Source: Martinezella calliandrae
Lineage (GTDB): Bacteria; Pseudomonadota; Alphaproteobacteria; Rhizobiales; Rhizobiaceae
Length of the DNA stretch: 64,000 nucleotides
Assembly (NCBI RefSeq): GCF_030272695.1
Contig: NZ_JARFYN010000012.1
Span: 62,001 to 126,000 of the forward strand
Reading direction: 5' to 3'
The position numbers were made by a program, and so were the translations under genes. The notes beneath the pieces were generated by a model that was not told where the DNA came from, made no database searches, and saw nothing but the letters and a program-made list of their open reading frames with translations. Positions within the stretch are counted from its first letter, which is position 1; each line of letters starts with the position of its first letter. Of the stretch, positions 42,484-51,922 are shown in pieces.

Positions 42484-43683
42484 ATGAGCCTTCCGCAGCA
42501 GAGAGTGCCGGTTTCGATCCTGACAGGCTTTCTCGGAGCCGGCAAATCGACATTGCTGAACCGCATCCTCAAGGATGCGGAGATGCGGGATGCGGCCGTC
42601 ATCATCAACGAGTTCGGCGATGTCGGCATCGACCACCTGCTGGTCGAAAGCTCCGGCGACTCCATCATCGAACTCTCCGATGGCTGCCTCTGCTGCACGG
42701 TGCGCGGCGAGCTGGTGGATACACTGGCGAACCTCATGGACGCCATGCAGACCGGCCGTATACGGCCGCTGAAGCGTGTCGTGATCGAGACCACTGGCCT
42801 TGCCGACCCGGCGCCGGTGATGCAATCGATCATGGGTAATCCGATTATTGCCACCAATTTCGACCTCGACGGCGTCATCACCGTTGTCGATGCGGTGAAC
42901 GGCTTGCAGACGCTCGATAACCATGAAGAGGCCCGTAAGCAGGTGGCGGTCGCCGACCGGTTGATTGTCTCCAAGACAGGCCTGGGAGGTACGGTTTCCG
43001 TCGATGTGCTGGAAAGCCGGCTGAGGTCACTCAATCCGCGGGCGCAGATGCTGAATGGCGACAGCGAGGAAGCCGGCCGCGCCGCTATTCTCGTCAACGG
43101 CCTCTACGATGCGGCCTCCAAGATCGCCGATGTCGGCCGCTGGCTGCGGGACGAGCTGGAAACGGATGATCAAGATCATCATCATGACGACCATGGGCAC
43201 AATCATCACGACCATGGGCATCACGATGACGGGCATGGCCATCACCGCCGCGGCCACGATCATTATGGCCATCGGCATCAGCACGCCCATGACGTGACCC
43301 GTCACAACGAGTCGATCCGCTCCTTCTCGATCGTCGAAAATCAGCCAATCGATCCGATCGCGCTGGAAATGTTCATCGACCTCCTGCGTTCCGCACATGG
43401 CGAGAAGCTCCTGCGAATGAAGGCGATCGTCGCAATGTCCGACAGACCAGAGCGTCCGGTCGTGCTGCATGGCGTGCAGAATATATTCCATCCGCCTATG
43501 CGCCTGCCCGCCTGGCCCAATCCTGATGACCGGCGCACACGTATGGTGATCATCACCAAGGACCTGCCCGAAGATTTCGTGAAGGGCCTATTCGACGCCT
43601 TCCTCAGCAAGCCGCGCATCGATACGCCGGATCGCGCAGCACTTGAGGACAATCCGCTTGCCGTGCCGGGCATGAGGTTCTAG
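42484..43683 (+). CDS. CobW/COG0523-family GTPase with His-rich linker
   Basis: A 399-residue P-loop metal-chaperone GTPase. GFLGAGKST (Walker A) is at about residues 15-23, the metal-binding GCLCC at about 67-71, a VIETTGLADPAP switch region near 100, and a SKTG nucleotide-specificity motif (variant of NKxD) near 163. Between about residues 227 and 277 lies a segment with roughly 20 histidines alternating with Asp and Gly, likely a Zn or Co store. The C-terminal CobW_C domain follows. It starts 13 bases after the carboxypeptidase gene. It is not placed with cobS/cobT, so a zinc role is as likely as a cobalt one. Confidence 0.9.
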   Translation: MSLPQQRVPVSILTGFLGAGKSTLLNRILKDAEMRDAAVIINEFGDVGIDHLLVESSGDSIIELSDGCLCCTVRGELVDTLANLMDAMQTGRIRPLKRVVIETTGLADPAPVMQSIMGNPIIATNFDLDGVITVVDAVNGLQTLDNHEEARKQVAVADRLIVSKTGLGGTVSVDVLESRLRSLNPRAQMLNGDSEEAGRAAILVNGLYDAASKIADVGRWLRDELETDDQDHHHDDHGHNHHDHGHHDDGHGHHRRGHDHYGHRHQHAHDVTRHNESIRSFSIVENQPIDPIALEMFIDLLRSAHGEKLLRMKAIVAMSDRPERPVVLHGVQNIFHPPMRLPAWPNPDDRRTRMVIITKDLPEDFVKGLFDAFLSKPRIDTPDRAALEDNPLAVPGMRF

Positions 43684-43753
43684 GGAACGGATGGTTGTGG
43701 ACCCAGTTGGTCGTAAATCAGGGGCGGCGTCAAAGTATGGCCGAACTCACTCC

Positions 43754-43801
43754 ATCCTGATGGTGAGGCAGGAGCGAAGCGACCCTCGAACCACGACGAT
43801 G
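43754..43801. repeat. Dispersed rhizobial palindromic repeat (REP-like)
   Basis: The core TGGTGAGG, a GCGAAGC segment and CCTCGAACCA make an imperfect stem typical of short palindromic repeats scattered between genes in Rhizobiales. It sits between the convergent CobW and TusA genes and may end both transcripts. Confidence 0.6.
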
Positions 43802-43820
43802 GCCCTTCGGCTGTTACCGG

Positions 43821-44054
43821 CTATCCCTTGCGGATCGCAAAGCGATGACCGCTTTCCGTCTTCTCGCGTGCGACAAGGGTGTGGCCATTTTCGGTGCAGA
43901 AATGCGGAATGTCGATGATTGCCAGCGGATCGCTGGTATCGACGGTTAGTAACGCCCCCGACGGCATGCCGCGCAGGCGCTTTTCCGTCTTCAGCACGGG
44001 GAGGGGGCATTTCAATCCGCGCAGATCATAAATCCTGTTGTCGCGGCTATTCAC
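43821..44054 (-). CDS. TusA/SirA-family sulfurtransferase-like protein
   Basis: A 77-residue single-domain protein of the TusA/YeeD/SirA family. The signature Cys is in DLRGLKCPLPVLKTEKRL (about residue 15), the persulfide-carrying position. The family moves sulfur for tRNA thiolation, cofactor synthesis or redox processes. Translation begins at GTG (44054) inside the end of the upstream L,D-transpeptidase gene, an 8-base overlap that implies translational coupling. The functional link between the two is not known. Confidence 0.85.
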   Translation of the reverse strand: MNSRDNRIYDLRGLKCPLPVLKTEKRLRGMPSGALLTVDTSDPLAIIDIPHFCTENGHTLVAREKTESGHRFAIRKG

Positions 44055-45330
44055 TCTTGGCCCAGAACTTCCAGAAAGGCGGTTTCTTGGCCGGCTCTGT
44101 CTGCGCGGTTTCCACAGACGGGGCTGTATAGGCGAGCGGATCGACCATGGGATTCGCCATCGGGATCGGCACATTTGCGGGAATGTTGGCCGCTACGGCG
44201 ATGCCGGCGGTTCGAGTCCCCTGTTGTCCGGCGAGGCCCGGAGCGGCCGTTGCCAGGCGGACGCCTGCCGTAGTCGGATTGGCGACGGTACCACCGCGGA
44301 CAACCTGCTGTCCCGCCTGGTTCGCCATCATCGACTCCAGATCGGCCACCTTCATCATCTTGCCCGCGGCAAGCGCAGTACCGGTCGGAGCGTAGGCGAT
44401 ATCGTGGCCCTTGCGTTGCTTGGAGACGATGGCCTTGCGCTCGGCTTCGGTCGGATCGTACCAAGCCATGCCGTCAAACTTCTTCGCGGCCGCCGCATAA
44501 TCCGCCTGATACTGCTTGTCGTAAGTCGCGAGCGCCGCCTGCAGGGCGGGCGGCGTGGTCATGACCGGGCATTTGCCGGCGGCGTTGAAGGGGGCGTTGG
44601 ACTCCTGGTTGAAGACGTATTTCTTCTCGCAGACCTCGACTTCCGGCGGACGTTTCGTCACTTCGAAATTGTCATAGCCGACCTTCAGCATCTTCCAGAA
44701 TTCGATGTTGGGGCTGAGGCGATGTTTGACCATGTTTTCCGCCGTCATGCGGAAAGGGAATGCCTCGAGCTGGACTGCCTTCTGTCCACCCTTAAAGGCG
44801 TCGCGCGCGAAAGCATAGATTTCCAGCACCTCTTGGTCGGTCATCGAATAGCAGCCCGACGACGAGCAGGCGCCATGGATCATCAGATTGGCACCTGTGC
44901 GGCCATTGGCCGCGTCATAGCGATTCGGAAATCCGGTGTTGATGGCGAGGTAATATTTGGAGTTCGGATTGAGGTTGGCCGGCGTCAGCATATAAAAGCC
45001 TTCCGGCGCTTGACGGTCGCCTTCCTTCACCTTCGGGCCGAGACGGCCGGACCAGGCGCAGATATTGTAGCTGGCGATCACCTCGAAGCGATTGTTCTGA
45101 TTTGCCTTGAGGATCTCCATCACGCCTTCTTCCTTGAAGATGCGGATCATGATCGGCGAATTGCGCTCCATGCCCTTTTTCGCCATTTCGGCGACGATAT
45201 GGGCGGGAAGCGGCTGTTCAACCTTGTTTTTCACCGTCGACAGATCGATCGACGCCGATTCCAGCGTATCGTTGCAGCCAGCGAGAGCTAGCGCCATCAG
45301 GGATATGTAGGCGAGGTGACGGATGCGCAT
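44047..45330 (-). CDS. L,D-transpeptidase (YkuD family) lipoprotein
   Basis: A 427-residue murein L,D-transpeptidase. The lipobox LAGC places the lipid on Cys19, so it is anchored in the envelope. The catalytic motif HGACSSSGC (HGxxxSxGC) is at about residues 152-160, and the YkuD domain spans about 60-210. The C-terminal 150 residues are low-complexity Ala/Gly/Pro-rich. Such enzymes cross-link peptidoglycan or attach outer-membrane proteins to it, and are numerous in Rhizobiales. It overlaps the TusA-like gene. Confidence 0.9.
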   Translation of the reverse strand: MRIRHLAYISLMALALAGCNDTLESASIDLSTVKNKVEQPLPAHIVAEMAKKGMERNSPIMIRIFKEEGVMEILKANQNNRFEVIASYNICAWSGRLGPKVKEGDRQAPEGFYMLTPANLNPNSKYYLAINTGFPNRYDAANGRTGANLMIHGACSSSGCYSMTDQEVLEIYAFARDAFKGGQKAVQLEAFPFRMTAENMVKHRLSPNIEFWKMLKVGYDNFEVTKRPPEVEVCEKKYVFNQESNAPFNAAGKCPVMTTPPALQAALATYDKQYQADYAAAAKKFDGMAWYDPTEAERKAIVSKQRKGHDIAYAPTGTALAAGKMMKVADLESMMANQAGQQVVRGGTVANPTTAGVRLATAAPGLAGQQGTRTAGIAVAANIPANVPIPMANPMVDPLAYTAPSVETAQTEPAKKPPFWKFWAKSE

Positions 45331-45559
45331 TCTGACTTAGCCCATAGATGCGAAGAGCGGCCGCACGATCTGTTTCGCCGCCCCAATCGAAACATGAAAC
45401 AGAATCATAGACGGCTTATACTTGAAAATTCCTTACCGGCCTATGACGCGCCCGCGGCGCACCCGCAAGCTTTTCTTTGCCATAACTGTTTCGATAACAA
45501 GAATGTGGCCAAGATTTGGCCTCATTCTCGTTTACGTGGTCACGATTCTCGAACTTAAG

Positions 45560-46513
45560 TTAGAGATTGCGACCCATGTTGAGGAATTTCTGACGGCGGT
45601 CGCTACGCAATTGTTCGCCCGAACGGCTGGAGAGTTCGCCGAGCGCGTTGGAAATGACGTCGCCGGTTGCCGCAATCACTGTCTGCGGATCGCGATGGGC
45701 ACCGCCGAGCGGTTCAGGGATGATGCCGTCGATGATGCCGAGCCCCTTCAGGTCGTCGGCAGTGATTTTCATGTTGGTGGCAGCTTCCTTTGCGCGGGTG
45801 GAATCGCGCCAGAGGATCGAGGCCGCACCTTCAGGTGAAATCACGCTGTAGATCGAATGTTCGAGCATATAGACGCGATTACCGGTGGCGATCGCGATCG
45901 CGCCGCCCGAGCCGCCTTCGCCGATGACGACGGAAATGATCGGCACCTTGACGCCCAGGCACATTTCCGTCGAACGGGCAATCGCTTCCGCCTGGCCGCG
46001 CTCTTCGGCGCCGACGCCGGGGTAAGCGCCTGCTGTGTCAACCAGCGTGATGACGGGCAGTTCGAAGCGGTCGGCCATTTCCAGCATACGGATCGCCTTG
46101 CGGTAACCCTCGGGCCTGGCGCTGCCGAAATTGTGCTTCAGGCGCGTCTTGGTATCGTTGCCCTTTTCCTGGCCGATGACGGCGATGGGCTGGCCGCGGA
46201 AGCGGGCGAAGCCGGCCTGGATGGCGGCATCCTCGGAAAATTTGCGGTCGCCGGCGAGCGGCGTGAATTCCGTAAACAGCGCGCCGGCATAATCGACGAA
46301 ATGCGGGCGTTGCGGATGGCGCGCAACCTGCGTCTTCTGCCAGGCATTGAGTTTGGAATAGATATCGGCCATCGCCTCGCGGACGCGGATTTCGAGCCGG
46401 CCGACTTCATCGGACGTGTCGATGCTCTCGTCTTCGCTTGCCAGTTTCTTCAGCTCGTGAATCTTGCCTTCGAGATCCGAGATGGGTTTTTCGAAGTCGA
46501 GATAATTGTGCAT
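45560..46513 (-). CDS. accA: Acetyl-CoA carboxylase carboxyltransferase subunit alpha
   Basis: A 317-residue alpha subunit that, with AccD, transfers the carboxyl group from biotin to acetyl-CoA to start fatty acid synthesis. Family hallmarks are the N-terminal [14 protein letters not shown] helix, the [13 protein letters not shown] segment, the [15 protein letters not shown] helix, the [17 protein letters not shown] motif, and [11 protein letters not shown], which forms part of the oxyanion site. Full length. It is 63 bases downstream of xerD. Confidence 0.97.
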   Translation of the reverse strand: MHNYLDFEKPISDLEGKIHELKKLASEDESIDTSDEVGRLEIRVREAMADIYSKLNAWQKTQVARHPQRPHFVDYAGALFTEFTPLAGDRKFSEDAAIQAGFARFRGQPIAVIGQEKGNDTKTRLKHNFGSARPEGYRKAIRMLEMADRFELPVITLVDTAGAYPGVGAEERGQAEAIARSTEMCLGVKVPIISVVIGEGGSGGAIAIATGNRVYMLEHSIYSVISPEGAASILWRDSTRAKEAATNMKITADDLKGLGIIDGIIPEPLGGAHRDPQTVIAATGDVISNALGELSSRSGEQLRSDRRQKFLNMGRNL

Positions 46514-46576
46514 GAGGTGCGTTTCCGATCCTTTTGCCCGTGACGAGAGACGGCACGTATAGCCTGTGTGCCGGTC

Positions 46577-47533
46577 CTATTCCTGTTTTTTGGCCTGTTT
46601 GGCAAGGGGGTGATGCGTTTGCACCAGTTGGTGAAGCCGTTCTTCCAACACATGCGTGTAGATTTGTGTGGTCGAAATGTCGGAATGGCCAAGCAGTTCC
46701 TGCACCACGCGCAAGTCCGCGCCATTGGCAAGCAGGTGGCTCGCGAAGGCGTGGCGCATGACATGCGGCGAGATCATCGATGGCGTCAGCCCGGCGCGGA
46801 TGGCGAGATCCTTCAGGTCCCGTGCAAAGACCTGCCGCGGCAGATAGCCTTGCTTCGAAGCTGCGGGGAAGAGCCACGGGCTATCCGGGACTGGTTGCTT
46901 GGCGGTTGCCGCGACCTCCGCCTGCCGCCTGCCGTATGTCCGCAGTGCGGTGATGGCCGACTGCGACAGCGGCACCAGCCGCTCTTTGTTGCCTTTGCCG
47001 CGGATCATCAGAAAACGCCCTTCCTGATCCAGCACTTTTGCCGGCAGGGAAACGAGCTCGCTGACGCGCATGCCGGTGGCATAGAGCAGCTCCAGCAGAA
47101 CCAGCATGCGCAGGTGCTGCAATTGATCGGAACTTTCGACCGCCGCTTCCTGTTCGGCCTGGGCGAGAAGACGCGACACCTCGTCGACACCCATGGTTTT
47201 CGGCAGGGGTCGGCTCTTCTTCGGCGCGTCGAGAATGCCGGTGGGATCATCCGTGCGCAGACCTTCGGCATAGAGGAATTTGTAGAATTGGCGCATGGCC
47301 GACAGCCGGCGAGCCTGCGACGACGGCTTGAAGCCCTGGCGCGAGAGGCCGGAGAGATAGGCGCCGAGATCGTTCGACCCGGCTTCCGTCAGGCGGACAT
47401 CGCGCCCGGATAAAAAGGAATGAAGGTCGTCGAGGTCGCGCTCGTAGGACTGCAGCGTGTTGACCGCCGCGCCACGTTCGGCACTCATCATTTCCAGGAA
47501 AGCTTCCATATGGGCGCGGCTCAGATCCTTCAC
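46577..47533 (-). CDS. xerD: Tyrosine recombinase XerD
   Basis: A 318-residue site-specific recombinase that resolves chromosome dimers with XerC at dif. The catalytic residues are all visible: Arg in ATGMRVSEL, Lys in the RGKGNKER region, HxxR in [12 protein letters not shown], His in LLGHSDI, and the nucleophile in STTQIYTH. The GTG at 47533 has GGAG 6 bases upstream and begins the conserved core-binding domain, so the longer open frame is not used. Its usual chromosomal neighbours accA and aroK are present. Confidence 0.95.
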   Translation of the reverse strand: MKDLSRAHMEAFLEMMSAERGAAVNTLQSYERDLDDLHSFLSGRDVRLTEAGSNDLGAYLSGLSRQGFKPSSQARRLSAMRQFYKFLYAEGLRTDDPTGILDAPKKSRPLPKTMGVDEVSRLLAQAEQEAAVESSDQLQHLRMLVLLELLYATGMRVSELVSLPAKVLDQEGRFLMIRGKGNKERLVPLSQSAITALRTYGRRQAEVAATAKQPVPDSPWLFPAASKQGYLPRQVFARDLKDLAIRAGLTPSMISPHVMRHAFASHLLANGADLRVVQELLGHSDISTTQIYTHVLEERLHQLVQTHHPLAKQAKKQE

Positions 47534-47547
47534 CGTGATCTCCGCGC

Positions 47548-47715
47548 CTAAGGCTTCACCGAGCCGGTCGCCGGCGGGTTGACTCGTTCCGAGGGTATGC
47601 GGATCGTTACGTCGCGCGGCTGCGGTTCGACGAAGAGCACGAGAGCCCACATTGCTCCATAGACCGATCCGGCGATCACCGCACAGATGACAAGGAAGCG
47701 AAACAGGGTCGGCAT
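47548..47715 (-). CDS. Small single-pass membrane protein upstream of xerD
   Basis: A 55-residue frame begins at the ATG at 47715 with GAGGAG 9 bases upstream and ends 14 bases before xerD. One membrane helix is clear ([22 protein letters not shown], about residues 7-28), followed by a soluble tail with [18 protein letters not shown]. The tight spacing suggests co-transcription with xerD. I recognise no characterised family; function unknown. Confidence 0.75.
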   Translation of the reverse strand: MPTLFRFLVICAVIAGSVYGAMWALVLFVEPQPRDVTIRIPSERVNPPATGSVKP

Positions 47716-47875
47716 TCAGAAACTCTCCTCGTCCCATTCATTGGTCCGGCGACATATTGTAATCCTATCCGCCAACCGTTAGCGGAAGGATATTGCAGAC
47801 ATGTTTATGTTGCGGCGTCTTGACGCTACAGGTGCATTTGACGATACCGTTTCCAAACAAATTGTGAATGGGGCG

Positions 47876-48466
47876 ATGAGTGAAGAAGTGCTGACCCTTG
47901 CAGAAAGCCTCAGAGACAGAGCGCGCGCCGTGTTGGGCACGCGTAATCTTGTCCTCGTCGGGTTGATGGGGGCGGGAAAATCCTCGATCGGCCGGCTGGT
48001 CGCGAACCAGCTCGGCATTCCTTTCGTCGATACCGATATCGAGATCGAGCGCGTGTCGCGCATGACGATCGCCGAGTTGTTCGAGGCTTACGGCGAAGCG
48101 GAGTTTCGGGCGCTGGAAACGCGGGTAATCAAGCGGTTGCTCAAGGGCGGCCCCCGCGTTGTTTCCACCGGCGGCGGCGCTTTCATCAATGAGCGGACGC
48201 GCCGGCACGTGAAACGCAGCGGCCTGTCGGTCTGGCTGAAGGCCGATCTCGACGTGCTTTGGGATCGTGTCAGCAAGCGCGACACCCGGCCGCTGCTTAA
48301 AACCGAGAATCCGAAACAGACCCTCGAAAATCTGATGAACTCGCGCTACCCGATCTATGCGGAGGCCGATCTCACGGTCTTATCGCGCGATGTCGGCAAG
48401 GACGTCATGGTCAAGGAAGTCCTTGCCGCGATCGTCGAGGGGAAAGAAGAAAGCAAGATATCATGA
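47876..48466 (+). CDS. aroK: Shikimate kinase
   Basis: A 196-residue kinase that phosphorylates shikimate, with the Walker A motif GLMGAGKSS at about residues 28-36, substrate-binding DTDIEIE and FR (EFRALE), and the STGGGAF loop. An ATG at 47876 gives the usual AroK length; the open frame extends 25 codons upstream without domain character. Its stop overlaps the start of aroB by 4 bases, the normal arrangement in proteobacteria. Confidence 0.95.
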   Translation: MSEEVLTLAESLRDRARAVLGTRNLVLVGLMGAGKSSIGRLVANQLGIPFVDTDIEIERVSRMTIAELFEAYGEAEFRALETRVIKRLLKGGPRVVSTGGGAFINERTRRHVKRSGLSVWLKADLDVLWDRVSKRDTRPLLKTENPKQTLENLMNSRYPIYAEADLTVLSRDVGKDVMVKEVLAAIVEGKEESKIS

Positions 48467-49593
48467 ATGCGATCACACCGGCGTCGGCGGAGCGCCTCGT
48501 CCGCGTGCCCCTAGGCGAGCGCGCCTATGATATTCTGATCGGCCCCGGCCTGATCGCGCGCGCCGGCAAGGAAATCGCAGCTAGGCTGAAAGGCCGCAGG
48601 GCTTCCGTCATAACGGACGAACATGTCGCACCGCTCTACCTCGATGCGCTGCTTACGAGCCTTCAAGAGGCCGGTATTCAACCTTCCAAGCTGGTGCTGC
48701 CGGCGGGCGAGAAAACCAAGAGCTTCGAGCATTTAATGGCTGTCTGTGATGCGGTGCTCACGGCCCGTATCGAGCGCAACGATGCCGTCATTGCGCTCGG
48801 CGGCGGCGTGATCGGCGATCTCTCTGGCTTTGCTGCTGGCATCGTGCGCCGCGGCGTCCGTTTCGTGCAGGTGCCAACCTCGCTGCTGTCGCAGGTGGAT
48901 TCTTCCGTCGGCGGTAAAACGGGCATCAATACCCACCACGGCAAGAACCTGATCGGCGTCTTCCATCAGCCCGACCTCGTGCTGGCCGATACCGACGTGC
49001 TGAATACGCTTAGCGAGCGTGAATTCCGCGCCGGCTACGCCGAGGTCGCCAAATATGGGCTGATCGACAAGCCGGATTTCTTTGCATGGCTGGAGACCAA
49101 CTGGAAAGAGGTGTTCTCCGGTGGCGCTGCGCGCATCGAGGCGATCGCTGCTAGCTGCCAGGCGAAGTCCGACGTCGTCGTCGCCGACGAACGGGAAAAC
49201 GGCCCGCGGGCGCTGCTCAATCTCGGTCATACCTTTGGCCATGCATTGGAAGCCGCCACCGCCTATGACAGCCGGCGGTTGGTACACGGCGAGGGCGTTT
49301 CCATCGGCACGGTGCTGGCGCATGAATTTTCCTCGCGCCTCAACCTGGCCAGCCCGGACGACGCCAAGCGCGTGGAGACACATCTGAAGGCGGTCGGTCT
49401 GCCGACGCGAATGGGCGACATTCCGGGCGAGCTTCCGCCTGCCGAGGTGCTGATGGATGCCATCGCGCAGGACAAGAAGGTCAAGAGCGGCAAGCTCACC
49501 TTCATCCTCACCCGCGGCATCGGGCAATCCTTCGTCGCCGATGACGTTCCTGCTTCCGAAGTCCTCAGTTTCCTAAGGGAAAAACATCCGTAA
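48463..49593 (+). CDS. aroB: 3-dehydroquinate synthase
   Basis: A 376-residue NAD- and zinc-dependent enzyme of the shikimate pathway. Motifs: the NAD-binding GGGVIGDLSGFAAG segment, VPTSLLSQVDSSVGGKTGIN, HGKNLIG, RAGYAEVAKYGLI, and the metal ligands in NLGHTFGHALE plus an upstream Glu and downstream His. Overlaps both aroK and the CNNM/CBS gene by a few bases, so it sits in a three-gene unit. Confidence 0.97.
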   Translation: MNAITPASAERLVRVPLGERAYDILIGPGLIARAGKEIAARLKGRRASVITDEHVAPLYLDALLTSLQEAGIQPSKLVLPAGEKTKSFEHLMAVCDAVLTARIERNDAVIALGGGVIGDLSGFAAGIVRRGVRFVQVPTSLLSQVDSSVGGKTGINTHHGKNLIGVFHQPDLVLADTDVLNTLSEREFRAGYAEVAKYGLIDKPDFFAWLETNWKEVFSGGAARIEAIAASCQAKSDVVVADERENGPRALLNLGHTFGHALEAATAYDSRRLVHGEGVSIGTVLAHEFSSRLNLASPDDAKRVETHLKAVGLPTRMGDIPGELPPAEVLMDAIAQDKKVKSGKLTFILTRGIGQSFVADDVPASEVLSFLREKHP

Positions 49594-50903
49594 TGACGGT
49601 TCAAGGCACGCTGGCTGTTTTGTGGGAATATTGGCCTGAGATCATCTCGATCATCGTGCTCGTGTTGCTTTCGGCGTTTTTCTCCGGTTCGGAAACGGCG
49701 TTGACGGCCGCCTCGCGCAGCCGCATCCATACGCTGGAAGCGAATGGCGACAAGCAGGCGGGGATCGTGCGGAAGCTCATCGAGCGCCGCGACCGGCTGA
49801 TCGGAGCGCTGCTGATCGGCAACAACCTCGCCAACATCCTAGCGTCATCGATTGCGACTAGCCTGTTTCTCGGCCTGTTCGGCAGTTCCGGCGTCGCTTT
49901 GGCGACGGCGGCCATGACCGTCATCCTCGTCATCTTCGCGGAAGTCCTACCGAAAAGCTGGGCGATCTCGACACCGGATCGTTTTGCTCTGACCGTCGCC
50001 GGCACCGTGCGCCTCTTCGTTGCCGTGGTCGGGCCGATGTCGAGCTTTGTCAACGGCATCGTCCGGCGGATCCTCGGCATCTTCGGCATCAATCTCTCCA
50101 AGGAAGTGTCGATGCTGTCGGCGCACGACGAGCTGCGCGGCGCCGTCGACCTGCTGCATCGCGAAGGTTCGGTGGTCAAGGCCGACCGCGATCGCCTGGG
50201 CGGCGTGCTCGATCTTGGCGAGCTGGAGCTTTCCGACATCATGGTCCATCGCACCGCGATGCGCGCCATCAATGCCGACGACCCGCCGGAGGTTGTCGTG
50301 CGGGCCATTCTCGACAGCCCCTATACGCGCATGCCGCTCTGGCGCGGTACGATCGACAATATCATCGGCGTCGTCCATGCCAAGGATCTGCTGAGGGCGC
50401 TGGCGGAGCCGAACGTCGAGCCGGAAAATCTCGACATCTCCAAGATCGCGCAAAAGCCCTGGTTTGTGCCCGACAGCACCAATCTCGAAGATCAGCTCAA
50501 TGCCTTCCTGCGCCGCAAGCAGCATTTCGCCGTCGTCGTCGACGAATATGGCGAAGTGCAGGGCATCGTCACGCTGGAAGACATTCTGGAAGAGATCGTC
50601 GGCGATATTGCCGACGAGCACGATCTCGATATTCAGGGCGTGCGGCAGGAGGCCGATGGTTCGATCGTCGTCGACGGCGTCGTGCCGATTCGCGACTTGA
50701 ACCGCGCTCTGGACTGGGATCTGCCCGACAAGGAGGCGACGACAATTGCCGGCCTCGTCATTCACGAATCAATGACCATTCCGGAAGAGCGCCAGGCCTT
50801 CACTTTCTACGGCAAGCGCTTCATCGTCATGAAGCGAGAAAAGAACCGCATCACCAAAATCAGGATCAGGCCGGCAGAGACGGAAGAGGGTAACCGGCAG
50901 TAA
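49593..50903 (+). CDS. CNNM/HlyC-CorC family membrane protein
   Basis: A 436-residue protein with a DUF21 (CNNM) membrane domain at about residues 15-190 (hydrophobic helices including IISIIVLVLLSAFFSG), two CBS domains at about 210-340 and a CorC_HlyC domain to the end. The SGSETALTAASR motif near the first helices is typical. Family members are linked to Mg or Co efflux, though older annotations call them hemolysins. It begins on the last base of aroB, so is co-expressed with the shikimate genes without an obvious functional link. Confidence 0.9.
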   Translation: MTVQGTLAVLWEYWPEIISIIVLVLLSAFFSGSETALTAASRSRIHTLEANGDKQAGIVRKLIERRDRLIGALLIGNNLANILASSIATSLFLGLFGSSGVALATAAMTVILVIFAEVLPKSWAISTPDRFALTVAGTVRLFVAVVGPMSSFVNGIVRRILGIFGINLSKEVSMLSAHDELRGAVDLLHREGSVVKADRDRLGGVLDLGELELSDIMVHRTAMRAINADDPPEVVVRAILDSPYTRMPLWRGTIDNIIGVVHAKDLLRALAEPNVEPENLDISKIAQKPWFVPDSTNLEDQLNAFLRRKQHFAVVVDEYGEVQGIVTLEDILEEIVGDIADEHDLDIQGVRQEADGSIVVDGVVPIRDLNRALDWDLPDKEATTIAGLVIHESMTIPEERQAFTFYGKRFIVMKREKNRITKIRIRPAETEEGNRQ

Positions 50904-50907
50904 CGAC

Positions 50908-51195
50908 TTACCACAGCACGGTTTCGCCCGGGGCTGCAGGCTCGAGCGCCAGCGCATGCAGCCCGGCATCCAGCTCCGGCTTCAAAAGATCAGTTATCGC
51001 CTTGTGGCGGGCAAGTCGCGGCATGCCGGCGAACTTGGCGGAGACGATCCGAACTCTTACATGAGTTTCGCCCGTTCCGGTCATGCCGGGCTGATGGCCG
51101 GCGTGCATGTGGCTCTCGTTGATGACAATGAGACGCTCCGGCGCGAAGGCGTCGGTGAGCTTTTTCTCAATGCGGGATTGAAGTGTCGTTTCCAT
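50908..51195 (-). CDS. bolA: BolA-family protein
   Basis: A 95-residue BolA-like protein: the conserved ESHMHAGHQPG segment (residues about 28-37) and the FAGMPRLARHKAITDLL helix (about 55-70) are diagnostic. BolA proteins pair with monothiol glutaredoxins in iron-sulfur metabolism, using the conserved His residues, and some influence transcription. It is convergent with the CNNM gene and divergent from the J-domain gene. Confidence 0.92.
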   Translation of the reverse strand: METTLQSRIEKKLTDAFAPERLIVINESHMHAGHQPGMTGTGETHVRVRIVSAKFAGMPRLARHKAITDLLKPELDAGLHALALEPAAPGETVLW

Positions 51196-51301
51196 TTTCC
51201 CGCCATCACTTTGTTCGCGAAAAAGGTTCCCACAAAGCCTGCAACATTCCGATTTGTCAATTCTTGTTGTCGGGTAGCTGAGGCCCCATAATTAGGCCGC
51301 C

Positions 51302-51922
51302 ATGAGACTCGATTCAAAATACTTCGATCGCATTCGAACCCGCCGCAAACGCGAGCCGGAAGCCGAACAGGCCCCGCCGACGTGCCAGTGGGACGGCTGC
51401 GACAAAAAGGGCACGCATCGTGCGCCGGTCGGGCGCAATGCGGAAGGGCAGTTCTTTTTGTTCTGCTTCGAGCACGTCAAGGAATACAACAAGGGCTACA
51501 ATTATTTCTCCGGCCTCTCGGACGGCGAGATTGCGCGCTACCAGAAGGAGGCCATCACCGGCCATCGTCCGACCTGGACCGTCGGCGTCAATAAGGCGGC
51601 GCGCAACAGCCCGCTGCATTCCGACATCCGCTCCGGTTCCTATGCCCGGGTGCGCGATCCCTTCGGATTCGTCAAGGAAGGGCAGGGCCCGGGACGCGGA
51701 CCGCGTTTCCCGCAGGAGCGCAAGCTGAAAACGCTCGAGGCGAAGGCCTTCGACACGATGGGGCTGGGTGCAAATGCCACCGGGCCGGAGATCAAGAGCC
51801 GTTACAAGGAATTGGTGAAGAAGCACCATCCGGACGCCAACGGGGGCGATCGCGGGTCGGAAGAGCGGTTTCGCGCGGTCATTCAGGCCTATCAATTGTT
51901 GAAGCAGAACGGTTTTTGTTAA
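51302..51922 (+). CDS. J-domain (DnaJ-like) protein
   Basis: A 206-residue protein with a C-terminal J domain: HPD is seen in KKHHPDANGG at about residues 178-180, and the helices around LGLGANATGPEIKSRYKELV and FRAVIQAYQLL complete it. The N-terminal 130 residues contain two Cys (CQWDGCDKKG) and a conserved basic/aromatic region, and have no Gly/Phe or zinc-finger domain of classical DnaJ. It would stimulate DnaK ATPase for a specific client. Its position between bolA and cobS is conserved in rhizobia. Confidence 0.88.
   Translation: MRLDSKYFDRIRTRRKREPEAEQAPPTCQWDGCDKKGTHRAPVGRNAEGQFFLFCFEHVKEYNKGYNYFSGLSDGEIARYQKEAITGHRPTWTVGVNKAARNSPLHSDIRSGSYARVRDPFGFVKEGQGPGRGPRFPQERKLKTLEAKAFDTMGLGANATGPEIKSRYKELVKKHHPDANGGDRGSEERFRAVIQAYQLLKQNGFC

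Noticed and set aside
41241..43097. 618-codon minus-strand frame opposite the carboxypeptidase and CobW genes
   Set aside because: It spans two clearly functional genes and their gap on the other strand and shows no protein family.
43160..43300. His-codon-rich region as a tandem DNA repeat or CRISPR-like array
   Set aside because: The repeated cat/cac codons encode an in-frame His-rich linker; no regular repeat-spacer structure exists. No CRISPR array was seen anywhere in the window.
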